Source: Olavius algarvensis Delta 4 endosymbiont
GTDB taxonomy: Bacteria > Desulfobacterota > Desulfobacteria > Desulfobacterales > CAJINA01
Assembly (NCBI GenBank): GCA_905176665.1
Contig: CAJINA010000119.1
Span: forward strand, 150,224 to 214,223
Length of the DNA: 64,000 nt
Direction: 5' to 3'
The position numbers were made by a program, and so were the translations under genes. The stretch's first letter is position 1, and each line of letters begins with the position of its first letter. Positions 63,807 through 64,000 of this stretch are shown piece by piece. Under the pieces are notes generated by a model that did not search any database, was not told the DNA's origin, and saw nothing but the letters and a program-made list of their open reading frames with translations.

Positions 63807-64000
63807 GGAAGATGCGGAGAGTGACCGATAACCAATTCATCCCAACCTGAATAATACCGGAATCATACCGCACTAGAGATCAGCGATTATTAAGCGTGGA
63901 TTGTTGGCAACTAGACGTAATAAGGTCTGATTTTTCTATTGATTAAGGTGGGTTATCTACCACTTTCCTGTTTCATTTTTCCCCTCTTGTCAAGTTAAAA

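Noticed and set aside
1..64000. Global reassignment of TAG to a sense codon
   Set aside because: TAG ends at least 18 genes here at the expected protein length, sometimes with TAA directly after (5909-5914), so TAG works as a stop.
1..64000. CRISPR array, rRNA, tRNA or prophage
   Set aside because: No regularly spaced repeats, no rRNA-like sequence, no cloverleaf and no phage structural or integrase genes were seen.

Overview
The window reads as chromosomal DNA of moderately high G+C from an anaerobic Gram-negative bacterium. It most resembles the sulfate-reducing Desulfobacterota (Desulfobacteraceae/Desulfosarcinaceae-like). Supporting this are a selenocysteine-containing rhodanese with a visible SECIS hairpin, many small redox and Fe-S proteins (rubredoxin-like, ferredoxin, ferritin-like, CxxCH proteins), large multi-PAS hybrid histidine kinases, and a sensor tail with a CASCKKIRDD motif that I associate with this group. 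The assignment is inference: there is no rRNA or tRNA gene, phage, CRISPR array or replication origin in the window.

Layout. 1-1399: a PadR-regulated FetAB-like ABC exporter (permease cut by the window edge) under a promoter overlapped by a perfect 23-bp inverted repeat. 1468-7717: a co-directional cluster with an acyl-CoA synthetase, a COG2984-type substrate-binding protein, permease and ATPase, and a class V aminotransferase; a MITE-like repeat and a hairpin lie inside it. 8170-13378: SAM methyltransferase, M23-fold protein, outer-membrane protein (interrupted by TAG), DUF523/DUF1722 and SDR/DUF2867 genes. 13443-15604: a run of small redox-type genes around the selenoprotein. 15940-24367: RND/MMPL exporter, chorismate mutase, a TPP enzyme, lipocalin, DUF2062 and MutM. 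24646-31436: thioesterase, an apparently leaderless TetR gene with matching operators, hydrolase, response regulator, D-amino-acid transaminase, a short Rho and a zinc peptidase. 31632-41802: ferritin-like protein, MFS transporter, rubredoxin-DUF2231 fusion, radical SAM protein (interrupted by TAG), pirin, endonuclease V and MsrAB. 42000-56611: CheR-like methyltransferase, TPR protein (interrupted by TAA), hydrolase, MFS transporter, two large hybrid kinases (one interrupted by TAG), metallophosphoesterase, TerB and DnaJ proteins. 56813-63806: cyclophilin, ferredoxin, YwbE, endonuclease IV, a secreted protein coupled to a TPR-caspase protein, and RsgA.

The most unusual theme is stop-codon behaviour. 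One in-frame TGA is convincingly selenocysteine. Four otherwise intact genes carry a single in-frame stop with no frameshift (TAG three times, TAA once). TAG also ends at least 18 other genes here, so wholesale reassignment is excluded. Context-dependent TAG decoding (for example pyrrolysine, known to coexist with selenocysteine in some marine Deltaproteobacteria), recent nonsense mutation and sequence error remain open. Three MITE-like inverted-repeat elements and several long hairpins also sit between genes.
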